Source: JAYZBC01 sp036339375 (lineage in GTDB: Bacteria > Pseudomonadota > Alphaproteobacteria > MPNO01 > UBA2964). From it: DNA of 64,000 nucleotides. How positions within the stretch are numbered: position 1 is the first letter of the stretch; every line of letters begins with the position of its first letter. Positions 44,543-53,906 of the stretch are shown in pieces. The position numbers were made by a program, and so were the translations under genes. A model generated the notes under the pieces. The model had not been told where the DNA came from. It saw nothing but the letters and a program-made list of their open reading frames with translations, and did not search any database. The stretch covers positions 19,634 to 83,633 of the forward strand of contig JAYZBC010000075.1 in NCBI GenBank assembly GCA_036339375.1, read 5' to 3'.

Positions 44543-46621
44543 GTGTTCCATTCAGCGGATCCTTTTTTCCGTCCCAAAACAGTGGCTATTGTTGGAGCAT
44601 CTGAAACAGGCGGCGGGGGATGGCCACGGGCCATATATGAGAACTTAAAATTTGCTGATTTTCCCGCTGAAGTCTATCTTATAAATCCGAACAGGGATGA
44701 ACTTTGGGGACACAAAGTGTATCCCGATTTTTCTTCTTTACCTAAACCCATTGATTTGGCTTTAACAATTATACCAGCTGAATTTATACCCAAGGTGTTA
44801 GAGGAAGGTACAAAGAATGGCCTCAGGTCTGCTCTAATTTATGCTGCCCGATTTGGTGAAGGCGGTGATGAGGCAGGTGATAAACGGGCTAATCAAATTA
44901 GAAAGCTTTGTGAGGATACCGGTCTAGCCGTTTGCGGTCCAAACTGTATGGGCGCGATGTCGCTGCCGTCGAATATGCTCTTTTACCCAGCCAAGCGTAT
45001 TCGTGGTTTGCCAGTGGGGTCTACTGGTGTTGTTTTCCAGTCAGGCGGTACCTTTATGTTTTGGCTCGAACGGGCAGCCGAGCGAGGATTATCTTTTTCT
45101 TACACGGTGTCGAGCGGTAATGAACTTAACCTCGACTTACCGGATTATATTAATTTTATGGTTCAAGATGATAGCACTCAAATGATTGCTTGTATGGTTG
45201 AGGGTATTCGTCGCCCCGATGCTTTTATAGAAGCAGCTAAAAGAGCATTGGCTGTAAAAAAACCAATCGTAATGGTGAAGGTTGGCCGGAGCTCCGCTGG
45301 CAAAGAGGCAGCACAAAGCCATACCGGTGCTTTAGCAAGCGATGATGCAGTACTTCGAGCGCTATGCCACCAATATGGTATTATCAGATGCTACTCTTTA
45401 GACGAAATGATAGAAACCTGCTTAGTACTAAGCCAAAGGCGTTGGCCCAAAGGAAATAAAATTGGGATGGCCGGATTCTCGGGTGGCAGCAAGGGTTTAC
45501 TTCTTGATTATGCGGCTGATGAAGGCGCGGTGATGGGAAAATTTTCTGGTGATACGCTCTCCAAGATTGAACCCTATATCGACCCTGGTTTGTCTGCACA
45601 AAATCCTATTGACTGCGGTGCTGGTATAGCGTCCCGCCACCAAGACTTTAGCACTGTGTGCCAGCTTATGGCGGAGGATGAGGGAATAGATATAGTCGCT
45701 ATGCAGGGACATTTGCCTACCGGCCCAGATGATACCGCAAATTCAACTGTTTTTTCAGATGTTTTTGATAAAGTGGAAAAACCAGTAATTGCGTACGGTC
45801 GAATTTCTCAAAATGTCGGTCCCTCTGGCCGTGAATTTCAGATTGCCAGTAAAATCCCCTTCATTCAGGGGTTGCCACAATCCATTCGTGCCCTTCAAGG
45901 TCTCATTTCGTATAGTGAAGCTCTGAGAAAGGGTGCAAGCGAATTACCAAAGCCCACAGGGCGAAGGTCAGATCTTGATGGCCAAAAATTTGAACACCTG
46001 CTTCAAAAACACGGTCTCACGCCGCCGACAAGTAGGTTTGGGATTACTATCGATGAGGTTGTCTCCGTAAGCTCTGAAATAGGCTTTCCTTTGGCTCTTA
46101 AGATAGTTTCGCCACAAGCTAGCCATAAAACAGAGGTCGGAGGTGTGGCTCTTAATTTGAAAGATAAAAATTCGGTAGCAATAGCTGCGGAGAATATGAA
46201 AAAGAAATTGCAGGATACACACCCAAAAGCCCAGATTGATGGTTTCTTGGTTCAAAAAATGGTGGCCGGACTGGAAGTGATTTTGGGTATTAAAAATGAT
46301 GAACAATTCGGACCTTTCATGCTTGTAGGCCTTGGCGGGATTTTAGTCGAAGCGTTACGAGATGTTTCCCTTAGAATGTTACCAGTCTCTGAAGGTGATG
46401 CTCATGAAATGCTTTCTGAATTGCGTTCTAAAGTTCTTCTTGGCTCATTTCGAGGAGAAAAGGTACGGGATATGGACGCATTAGTTAGGGCGATTTGTGG
46501 TTTATCGGAAATTTTCACCACTTATAGCCCCTTTTTCGCTGATCTTGAGGTTAATCCGCTTATTGTTGGTGCCAAAGGAGAAGGCGTTTGGGCAGTCGAT
46601 GTTCGCCCTGTTTGGCGCTAA
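44543..46621 (+). CDS. ADP-forming acyl-CoA (acetate-CoA) ligase, fused alpha-beta
   Basis: 692 residues. CoA-binding Rossmann domain (about 8-130; PKTVAIVGASETGGGGWPRAIYENL), succinyl-CoA-ligase-like domains (about 150-450), with the phosphohistidine in AAQSHTGALASDD, and a C-terminal ATP-grasp domain (about 470-690; PLALKIVSPQASHKTEVGGVALNL). Makes acyl-CoA plus ADP and phosphate from an acid, CoA and ATP, reversibly. The family includes FerA-type aryl-acid ligases as well as acetate enzymes. GTG start. The dehydrogenase gene follows by 20 bases. A paralogue is encoded at 48801-50882. Confidence 0.88.
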   Translation: MFHSADPFFRPKTVAIVGASETGGGGWPRAIYENLKFADFPAEVYLINPNRDELWGHKVYPDFSSLPKPIDLALTIIPAEFIPKVLEEGTKNGLRSALIYAARFGEGGDEAGDKRANQIRKLCEDTGLAVCGPNCMGAMSLPSNMLFYPAKRIRGLPVGSTGVVFQSGGTFMFWLERAAERGLSFSYTVSSGNELNLDLPDYINFMVQDDSTQMIACMVEGIRRPDAFIEAAKRALAVKKPIVMVKVGRSSAGKEAAQSHTGALASDDAVLRALCHQYGIIRCYSLDEMIETCLVLSQRRWPKGNKIGMAGFSGGSKGLLLDYAADEGAVMGKFSGDTLSKIEPYIDPGLSAQNPIDCGAGIASRHQDFSTVCQLMAEDEGIDIVAMQGHLPTGPDDTANSTVFSDVFDKVEKPVIAYGRISQNVGPSGREFQIASKIPFIQGLPQSIRALQGLISYSEALRKGASELPKPTGRRSDLDGQKFEHLLQKHGLTPPTSRFGITIDEVVSVSSEIGFPLALKIVSPQASHKTEVGGVALNLKDKNSVAIAAENMKKKLQDTHPKAQIDGFLVQKMVAGLEVILGIKNDEQFGPFMLVGLGGILVEALRDVSLRMLPVSEGDAHEMLSELRSKVLLGSFRGEKVRDMDALVRAICGLSEIFTTYSPFFADLEVNPLIVGAKGEGVWAVDVRPVWR

Positions 46622-46641
46622 TTTTAACTGGGAAAATTATT

Positions 46642-47799
46642 ATGGATTACGAACTTCCTGAAGAACTTCGCATGATGAAGGACACGTTACGCCGTTTTGT
46701 GGATCGGGAAATCATACCTATTGAGCGTGATGCCTATGTTGGTCACGAGCTGAAACCCGAAATCCGGGCAATGTTGGAGGAAAAAATAAAGGAAATTGGC
46801 TTGTGGATGTTCGATGTGCCTGAGGAATTTGGAGGCCTCGGGATGAATTTGTTGGCAAGGTGTGTTGTCTGGGAAGAAATGGGAAGAACTATAGCTATCC
46901 CTACACGGGGTGGTCATATTTTTGGTCCGCCTGTTAGCCCCATACTTTACTTTTTAAGTGATGACCAAAAAGAACAATATCTTTGGCCGGTTTTACGTGG
47001 GGAAAAAAATTGCGCCTTCGCTCAAACTGAGCCAGACGCTGGAGGTGACCCCGGCGGCATGCGGACTACAGCAGTGTTAGACGGCAACCATTATGTCATT
47101 AATGGTTATAAAAGATATATAACGGGGGCTGACAAAGCCGATTTTTTTCAACTCCAAGCGGCTACAGATCGAGAAAAGGGGTCGAGAGGAGGTATTTCTA
47201 CATTTCTCGTTGATGCCGATACCCCTGGAATTAAGCTCGTCCGCTATCAGCAAATGATGATGGATGACCGCCCTTGGGAAATTTCCTTTGAGGATGTCCG
47301 AGTACCAGCGACTAACCTTGTGGGGGAAGAGGGAGAGGGATTTAAATTGGGTCAGACTTGGATAACCGCAGGGAGAATGCGTCATGCTGCCCGTGGCATT
47401 GGGGTAGCGGAAAGATGTATGGAACTTTCTGGTTCTTATACCAACCAACGTGAAACCTTTGGCAAAAAACTGTCTGAACGTCAGGCTGTTCAATTTATGA
47501 TGGTTGATAGTTGGATGGATACAAAAATGCTTCGTCTATTTGTGTATAACGTTGCGGCTAGGGCAGATGCTGGTGAAGACATTCGATATGATTCCTATAT
47601 GGCAAAGGTCATGGGCGATGAGCATGCCTTTAGAGCTTGTGACAGGGCCATGCAGGTCCATGGAGGCATGGGTTTAACTACTGATCTTCCTATAGAAAAG
47701 TTGTGGCGAGACAGTCGTTCAATGGTGATTACGGAAGGTCCCCCAGAGATATTGCGTATGGTGATTGCGCGTGCGTTTTATCGTGAATATGGCGGCTGA
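46642..47799 (+). CDS. Acyl-CoA dehydrogenase
   Basis: 385 residues from ATG 46642; the earlier frame lies in the ligase gene. FAD enzyme that forms an alpha-beta double bond in acyl-CoA. Seen: FAQTEPDAGGDPGGMRTTA (FAD contact, N-terminal domain), the middle beta domain, AERCMELSGSYTNQRETFGKKLSERQAVQ, and the C-terminal QVHGGMGLTTDLPIEKLWRDSRSMVITEGPPEILRM, where a Glu lies in the place of the usual catalytic base. Second gene of the ligase operon. Confidence 0.9.
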   Translation: MDYELPEELRMMKDTLRRFVDREIIPIERDAYVGHELKPEIRAMLEEKIKEIGLWMFDVPEEFGGLGMNLLARCVVWEEMGRTIAIPTRGGHIFGPPVSPILYFLSDDQKEQYLWPVLRGEKNCAFAQTEPDAGGDPGGMRTTAVLDGNHYVINGYKRYITGADKADFFQLQAATDREKGSRGGISTFLVDADTPGIKLVRYQQMMMDDRPWEISFEDVRVPATNLVGEEGEGFKLGQTWITAGRMRHAARGIGVAERCMELSGSYTNQRETFGKKLSERQAVQFMMVDSWMDTKMLRLFVYNVAARADAGEDIRYDSYMAKVMGDEHAFRACDRAMQVHGGMGLTTDLPIEKLWRDSRSMVITEGPPEILRMVIARAFYREYGG

Positions 47800-47869
47800 T
47801 CAGCTTTGACAGCAGGATCTTTTAGGCTTAATAGCGTTTAAATTTTAATTAAACTTTGGAGATAAATTA

Positions 47870-48742
47870 ATGGCAGCAAAGAAGCTAAAATGCATAAAAG
47901 TACAAAAAAAGAATGGGATCACATGGGTAATGCTAAATCGTCCTGAAAAACGCAACGCCATGAGTCCCCAGCTTCATTTAGAAATGGATGAAACACTCAG
48001 AATTCTTGAAACAGACCCAGCAACCCAAGTTGTCGTAATTTCAGGTGCTGGCGGGTATTTTAGTGCGGGACAAGACCTTAAAGAATTTTTTCGCGAAAAT
48101 GAAAACAATCCTGCAGGTCGTAAGCTGGCTGCGGAAGCAGCTAATCGATGGCGTTGGGAGCGTCTCTACAAATATGATAAGCCTACAATTGCAATGGTAG
48201 AAGGTTACTGTGTCGGTGGTGCTTTTATGCAGCTTTGTGCTACAGATTTTGCAATATCGGCTGATGACACTGTATTTTCGCTTTCTGAAGTTAACTGGGG
48301 AATTCTTCCGGGAGCTCTCGTTTCTAAAGTTGTAGCTGACACCATTTTGCCGCGTAAAGCCCTATACTACTGTTGCCTTGGAGAACCTTTTAACGGCAAA
48401 GAAGCAGAAGAAATAGGTTTGATTAATTTTTCAGTACCAAAAGAAGAACTCGTCGACAAAACGATAGAACTGGCACAAAAACTAATGGCCAAGAGCCCTA
48501 ACGTTCTAAGGGCAACAAAACATGCCGTTCGTCAGGTGCGCACGATGGATTTTGATCAATCTTACGATTATCTCGCTGCCAAAGGTCAGGCTATCAAAGT
48601 TGGTGATGCTCAGGACTCATACAATAGGGGATTGAGTCAGTTTCTGGATAAGAAAAGTTACAAGCCTACTTTCGAACCTTTTACGCTAAAAAAAACAACA
48701 AAAAAGATTTCAAAAAAACCGGCAGCAAAAAGAAAACGCTGA
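47870..48742 (+). CDS. Enoyl-CoA hydratase, hydroxycinnamoyl-CoA hydratase-lyase-like
   Basis: 290 residues of the crotonase fold. Overall pattern follows p-hydroxycinnamoyl-CoA hydratase-lyase: LNRPEKRNAMSPQLH, SAGQDLKEFFRE, KPTIAMVEGYCVGGAF, catalytic-type Glu140 in LSEVNWGILPGALVSK, and QFLDEKS-like QFLDKKSYKP. However, by my recalled alignment two substrate-binding positions of the Pseudomonas enzyme (Ser123, Tyr239) are Met and Ala here, so the substrate may not be a 4-hydroxycinnamoyl-CoA. The Lys-rich C-terminal tail is extra. GGAGA precedes the ATG. Third gene after ligase and dehydrogenase. Confidence 0.8.
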   Translation: MAAKKLKCIKVQKKNGITWVMLNRPEKRNAMSPQLHLEMDETLRILETDPATQVVVISGAGGYFSAGQDLKEFFRENENNPAGRKLAAEAANRWRWERLYKYDKPTIAMVEGYCVGGAFMQLCATDFAISADDTVFSLSEVNWGILPGALVSKVVADTILPRKALYYCCLGEPFNGKEAEEIGLINFSVPKEELVDKTIELAQKLMAKSPNVLRATKHAVRQVRTMDFDQSYDYLAAKGQAIKVGDAQDSYNRGLSQFLDKKSYKPTFEPFTLKKTTKKISKKPAAKRKR

Positions 48743-48757
48743 CCGGTAGTTTTTAAA

Positions 48758-48791
48758 CCAAATAGATCCCACTCAAGTGGGATCTATTTGG
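48758..48791. terminator. Perfect 16-bp-stem hairpin between convergent genes
   Basis: CCAAATAGATCCCACT and its exact reverse complement surround CA. It sits 16 bases after the hydratase stop and 10 bases before the stop of the opposite ligase gene, so it can end transcription from both sides. T tracts are short, but the stem is very strong. Confidence 0.75.
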
Positions 48792-48800
48792 ATTAGTTAT

Positions 48801-50882
48801 TTAAACTTTTCGAGTTATAGCTCTAATATCTATTGCACAAACACCCCTATCCTTCGGCTTTACGATTAAGGGGTTTATCTCTATATCAGTCAGCCAGGTC
48901 CTGTGGTCTAAATAAAAATCCCCAAGAGCTTTAATTCCTGAGATTAACGCTTGAATGTCTGATGGTCCGCGGCCACGAAAATTTTTCAATATCGGGGCAC
49001 AGCGCAGTTCAGAAATCATAGAGCTTACATCTTCTTCTGTGACTGGAAGGAGGCGCACGCTAATATCCTTAAAAATTTCAACCAATACACCTCCCGCGCC
49101 TACTACCAGCATCGGGCCGTAAAGCATGTCTTCACGAGCGCCAACAAGAAGCTCTATTCCTGTGACCATTTCCTGAGCAAGATAACCCTCAATTTCTGCT
49201 TTTGGATTAATTGATTTTAAATTTTTAGCCATTGTTTCTGCAGCTTCAGTAGCCGCGGCCTGGCTTGTGAGATGAAGTGTAACACCCCCAACTTCTGTTT
49301 TATGGCTTGCTTGAGGAGAAACAATTTTTAATGCTGCCGGAAACCCAACTTCCCGAACAGCCATACCCACCTGAGAAATTGTTTTGGCATGCTTGGTCGT
49401 TGGAGCTGGTAGTCCCTTGTTCGCTAATGCTATTTCAAGGGCTTCCCCATTACAGTTTTCTTTTATTCCCTTTACCGTTGGCAAATCCAGTATATCTCGT
49501 CCTTTCCGTTGGCTAAAAAACCAAAGCGCATTCATTGCCCGTACCCCCGCCCGAGTTCCTTGGAGGAATGGCATGTTCGTTTTATCTTGGAACATAATGC
49601 CATCTTCTGGGATCTGGTGCGGCATTCTTGCAAAGGAAATCACTGGTTTTTCTGTTGAATTTACAAGTTTTTCGACCTCCTCCAGTGCGCCTGCGCTTCT
49701 AGCCGAGCCCGGTAAATTATTACACCAAGCAACCATGTCTATTCCGTCATCCGCTGCAAATAACTTGCAGATCTCTGCAGGAGCAGACCTCCCTGATTGG
49801 CCCACCGGGGCTCCCGTATCGATAGGGTTTCTAATATGGCAATCAGCGGGAACAAAGGGGCGAACCGCCTCCACTGTTTTCGCTGCCAGTTCGGGCACTA
49901 CGGCACCCTCCTCCTCGCAGTAATCATGTAGTAAATCGACGGTTCCGCCAGACGTTGTCATAAATGCGATTCTCGGACCTTTGGGTAAACGTTCTTGCTG
50001 AAAAGCAAGGGTCATTTCAATCATTTCTTCCAGGGTTTGGCAGTTGATTATTCCATATCTTTCACAAAGGGCCTCATACGCCAAATAATCCCCCGCCACA
50101 GCACCAGAATGCGATTGGGCCGCTTCACGAGATTTCATCGATTTTCCCGTTTTGATTGCAATGATTGGTTTGCCGACTTTGAGCGCTTTAGCTGCAGCCC
50201 TCTTAAAAGAATCTGGTTTTCGAATTCCCTCTATGAAAAGGCAAATTTGTTTGGTATTTGGGTCGTCTATTACAAAATCCATATAATCCGCAAGATCAAG
50301 ACTGATTTCGTTTCCCGAAGAAATTGCGTAGGAAAAACGCAGGCCTCGCTCCTGGCCGGTACGGGTGAAGTAACTGAGTGTGCCACCAGATTGTGTGATT
50401 AAAGCGACCGTTCCCGGTTCCATATTACGAACATGTTCATGAGGATAGCAGTATAGTTTTTGACGTATCCCCGCGAGCCCCATACAGTTTGGACCGCAAA
50501 TTGGTATATCTATTTCTTTAAGAGCTTCGCGAAACGCTTCCCCCCTTTTGATTGATTGTTTATGGCCACCATCGCCAAATCCCGAAGCGTAGACAATTGC
50601 TGCTTTTAACCCATTTTTTAACCCCTGGCGAAGTGAATCCTCGATTGCTGGGGCCGGAATAATCATTAGTGCTAAATCGGCAGGTACTGGTAAAGAGCTC
50701 AGATCAGGATAACAAGGGACTTCAAAAATTTTGTCGCGTTTTGGGTTAACCGGAAAAATTTTTCCAGGAAACCCCGACTTGGTGAGATTAGTAAAAATAT
50801 TTCTTGGCCAATGTGACTTATCTGTAGCGCCAACAATGGCAATGGTTTTTGAATTAAAAATTTTGGATACGAGACTAGGCAT
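48801..50882 (-). CDS. Second ADP-forming acyl-CoA ligase, fused alpha-beta
   Basis: 693 residues with the same domain order as the 44543 gene: SKTIAIVGATDKSHWPRNIFTNL (CoA-binding), phosphohistidine in AAQSHSGAVAGDY, and C-terminal ATP-grasp (PAALKIVSPQASHKTEVGGVTLHL). The two are clear paralogues along their whole length but differ throughout, so the duplication is old. On the opposite strand to the first ligase set, convergent on the hairpin. Probably a different acid substrate. Confidence 0.88.
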   Translation of the reverse strand: MPSLVSKIFNSKTIAIVGATDKSHWPRNIFTNLTKSGFPGKIFPVNPKRDKIFEVPCYPDLSSLPVPADLALMIIPAPAIEDSLRQGLKNGLKAAIVYASGFGDGGHKQSIKRGEAFREALKEIDIPICGPNCMGLAGIRQKLYCYPHEHVRNMEPGTVALITQSGGTLSYFTRTGQERGLRFSYAISSGNEISLDLADYMDFVIDDPNTKQICLFIEGIRKPDSFKRAAAKALKVGKPIIAIKTGKSMKSREAAQSHSGAVAGDYLAYEALCERYGIINCQTLEEMIEMTLAFQQERLPKGPRIAFMTTSGGTVDLLHDYCEEEGAVVPELAAKTVEAVRPFVPADCHIRNPIDTGAPVGQSGRSAPAEICKLFAADDGIDMVAWCNNLPGSARSAGALEEVEKLVNSTEKPVISFARMPHQIPEDGIMFQDKTNMPFLQGTRAGVRAMNALWFFSQRKGRDILDLPTVKGIKENCNGEALEIALANKGLPAPTTKHAKTISQVGMAVREVGFPAALKIVSPQASHKTEVGGVTLHLTSQAAATEAAETMAKNLKSINPKAEIEGYLAQEMVTGIELLVGAREDMLYGPMLVVGAGGVLVEIFKDISVRLLPVTEEDVSSMISELRCAPILKNFRGRGPSDIQALISGIKALGDFYLDHRTWLTDIEINPLIVKPKDRGVCAIDIRAITRKV

Positions 50883-51125
50883 TGCTGTTCTCTAAAAAAT
50901 AAAAATGTGTAGGGCTTTTTTCTTATATATCACACCATACATTTTGCGGAAATGGACACTTTTGTCGTCTGTTATCGAAAATTTTTTATAGGCAAACTCC
51001 CTCTGAAATAGCTCCAGACCTGGAAAAATAAAAAATGATTTCTGTAACACTCAACACCTAACTACATTTCAGTTTTTCATAAAAAGTTGGGAGTTATTTC
51101 GTTTTTTATGTATTTAAATAAAGGT

Positions 51126-52217
51126 TTATTGGGTTCGGCCGCGAGCCGCAATTTTCCATACTTCCACAACATCCTTTCTCCTAACGGCAATAATGTTGTC
51201 ATAGAGGTTTACAGTGGTGTCGCAATGGGAGGGTGAAAACAACACTTTTGCACCAAGTTTTAAAGGGCAGCCCCCATTCTTAAAAGTGAGAGCACTATGC
51301 TCTTCGCCTGCAAATTGAAAATCCGAACTTGGTAAATCAATTGGGCTTGGGTTTCCGCCATCCGAACTAACCGCTTTTAACCCCATATCTAGAACACAGT
51401 ATCCCGGTTTTGGCATAGAAATTACGGATGTTAACAACATAAGGGATTGTTCAAAGGGGATGTTTTTACCATTGTCCCATTCAATTTCTCGGTAGCGTGA
51501 ATCCATAAAAATATACCCGCCAGGCTGTAGCTCTGTCAGCCCTGCCAGCTTTGCGTCGATGACAGATGTACCACTTCCACCTCCAGTAAGGTAGTTGACA
51601 GGGATCCCGTCCTTCTTAATTAACTTGGCTGTATTATTCAGAAAATTAGCAGCGTGCCGCGTGGCAATCTCCCTATCAGAAAATGATCTAGTCATTTGAA
51701 TATTGCCCTGATATCCCTGCAGTCCCTTGAAATTGAGCCAATCTGCAGACATTACACCCTTGGCCAAAACTAATGCCTGTTCCCCGGGGGCCACGCCGCA
51801 ACGTCCCTGCCCCACATCAACTTCGATCACTACGTCCGGTCGCACACCAAATGTTTTTGCTACCTTATTCATTTCCTCAACATTTTTTTGATTATCTACA
51901 ACGACAGAAACCTTCGCCTGGTTGGCTATCTGCATCATTCGGCTGAGTTTAGATATTCCGATAACCGGAGTAGTAATTAAAATATCTTTAATTCCATTGG
52001 CGGCCATTACTTCAGCCTCTCCTAATTTGGCACAACAAACTCCACAAGCCCCAGCATTAAGTTGTATTTTTGCAATTTCAGGGGATTTATGGGCTTTAGC
52101 ATGCGGGCGATAAGCTATTTTTCCTTTTTTCACTAATGTTTGCATACGAGATACATTGCGTTCCAGCGCGTCTTTATCTACCAAAAGAACAGGGGTGTCT
52201 AAGTCGTCAATTTTCAT
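51126..52217 (-). CDS. DSD1-family PLP enzyme (D-threonine / 3-hydroxyaspartate aldolase-like)
   Basis: 363 residues. Alanine-racemase-type barrel with the PLP lysine region YRPHAKAHKSPEIA, VEIDVGQGRCGV, and the C-terminal metal site PSHCDTTVN. His-x-Asp at that site resembles D-threonine aldolase and D-3-hydroxyaspartate aldolase rather than His-x-Cys of D-serine dehydratase. It would cleave a beta-hydroxy-D-amino acid to glycine and an aldehyde or glyoxylate. ATG 52217, with GAGAGG upstream, overlaps the amidohydrolase stop by 11 bases. Confidence 0.8.
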   Translation of the reverse strand: MKIDDLDTPVLLVDKDALERNVSRMQTLVKKGKIAYRPHAKAHKSPEIAKIQLNAGACGVCCAKLGEAEVMAANGIKDILITTPVIGISKLSRMMQIANQAKVSVVVDNQKNVEEMNKVAKTFGVRPDVVIEVDVGQGRCGVAPGEQALVLAKGVMSADWLNFKGLQGYQGNIQMTRSFSDREIATRHAANFLNNTAKLIKKDGIPVNYLTGGGSGTSVIDAKLAGLTELQPGGYIFMDSRYREIEWDNGKNIPFEQSLMLLTSVISMPKPGYCVLDMGLKAVSSDGGNPSPIDLPSSDFQFAGEEHSALTFKNGGCPLKLGAKVLFSPSHCDTTVNLYDNIIAVRRKDVVEVWKIAARGRTQ

Positions 52218-53889
52218 GCCTCTCAATTCCTTTCTTCCCCTCATTGTGTACTATTTGCCCACCCACCATGGTTAAATTCGCTGTAATGTCTTTAAGATCA
52301 TTTTCCGGACAGATAAGGGGGTCCTTGCTAAGAATTGCGAGGTCAGCGACTTTACCTTTTTCCAGTGAACCTTTGAAATTTTCCTCTCCGGTCAAAAAGG
52401 CTCCGTTTAACGTAGCACAAGTGAGAGCTTGTTCACGGCTTAGCGACTGGTCAGGTGCCACTGGAGCATCAATATACATATTATAACGTGTGACAGCCTG
52501 CCAGACGGGATACCATAATGTCGTTGGCACATTGTCTGTGGCAAGGGAAATTGGGATACCTGCTTCTACAACGCTTCTTAGCGGTGCAATTTCGTTTTCT
52601 CGTTCAGAACCAATATCCTTTAAAACATTGTGACCATGTTTAAACACGTAACGGTTGGTATGGGAACTCATCGCTAGTCCTAGCTTGGCCATGGAGTTTA
52701 TTTGACTAGTGTCCGCGCAATCTAAATGTCCCATTACCCAGCGTTTCCCGGAAAGGGGTAAAAATTTATCCACCTTTTCAAAAAGGTCCAGGAATTCCAT
52801 CCAAATCGCATTTACGCGAATATCATGGCGGGCGGCTGCTACAAGGTAATCCAACATCCGGTCTTTACTAATACCGCTATCGTAATTAAATCCTGCCCAA
52901 CCCGTATAGGGAGATGATTGGCTTCTCAATAAATTATCTGGAGTGATGCCAAAATCTGCAAAAATTCCTGAAACTGTAAGCCAATTATCACCGTTACCCC
53001 GAAAGCCCCCCAACCAATCCGCCCATTCCGCAAACACCTCTTCATAATGTTTTTTTTGAGCGAAATGCCATGACGGGCTATACACAAGGGTTGCCCTTAC
53101 GGTTGTATTTCCCGATGCGTTGACTGCGCGATAAGCGTTGATAACTTCTTGAGCACAACCGTGTTCTTCATAGACACTGGTTGTTCCGGTTTTGTTATAA
53201 GTCCTCATTGCTTGTTTGATACCATTTACTCGCTCATTGTGACCAAAACGTGGCATGCTTTTGAAATAGCAGAGCTCCGCCACCGGCATAAACGTGTACT
53301 CTTGAATTATCCCGTTAAGTTGGCCACCAGGATCGGTTTTAAATTTTATAATTTCTGGCAGATCCCCTGGATCAGAGTAAAGACCGGCTTCTTGAAGTGC
53401 TAAAGAGTTGGCAATGGAGGTGAGTGGCTGAATATGGCGCCAATAGCCCCAAATGGGCCTGATATACACAGGATTATTGGGCGACACACGATCAAGGTCA
53501 TGTCGGGTTGGGAAGCGTTTTTCTTTTAGGCAGGTAGGTACGTCAAAATAATAAGGGGGCTCACCAATTGGCATGGTTACAATCCAATCGCCCGGATTTG
53601 CTTTAGCGACCAAAACCTCAATTATTTCTATAATATCCGCTATTGATCTACAGCCGGATAGGGAGGGAAAGGTTGATTTAAGCCCCTCTCTATCCATATG
53701 AGCATGACCATCTATCATACCGGGTATAATAGCTCGGCCCTTTGCATCCAAGATTTCAGACGTTTTAAATTTATTTGTAATTTCGCTTGTTGAGCCAACA
53801 GCGGTTATCTGGTCACCTTCTATTGCAATTGCTTCAGCTATTGAAAACTTCGAATCACATGCAATAACTTTGGCATTTAGGATCAACAT
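52207..53889 (-). CDS. YtcJ-type amidohydrolase
   Basis: 560 residues. Metal-dependent amidohydrolase-3 family: LDAKGRAIIPGMIDGHAHMDREG supplies the HxH metal site near residue 63, MGHLDCAD and SLATDN the later ligands, and FKGSLEKGKVADLAILSKDP is the usual C-terminal strand motif. The family hydrolyses amides such as N-formyl or N-acyl compounds; the substrate is unknown. Between GGT (17 bases) and the PLP enzyme (11-base overlap), so one operon. Confidence 0.85.
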   Translation of the reverse strand: MLILNAKVIACDSKFSIAEAIAIEGDQITAVGSTSEITNKFKTSEILDAKGRAIIPGMIDGHAHMDREGLKSTFPSLSGCRSIADIIEIIEVLVAKANPGDWIVTMPIGEPPYYFDVPTCLKEKRFPTRHDLDRVSPNNPVYIRPIWGYWRHIQPLTSIANSLALQEAGLYSDPGDLPEIIKFKTDPGGQLNGIIQEYTFMPVAELCYFKSMPRFGHNERVNGIKQAMRTYNKTGTTSVYEEHGCAQEVINAYRAVNASGNTTVRATLVYSPSWHFAQKKHYEEVFAEWADWLGGFRGNGDNWLTVSGIFADFGITPDNLLRSQSSPYTGWAGFNYDSGISKDRMLDYLVAAARHDIRVNAIWMEFLDLFEKVDKFLPLSGKRWVMGHLDCADTSQINSMAKLGLAMSSHTNRYVFKHGHNVLKDIGSERENEIAPLRSVVEAGIPISLATDNVPTTLWYPVWQAVTRYNMYIDAPVAPDQSLSREQALTCATLNGAFLTGEENFKGSLEKGKVADLAILSKDPLICPENDLKDITANLTMVGGQIVHNEGKKGIERHEN

Positions 53890-53906
53890 TTTTTTAAAAA
53901 ATGTTT

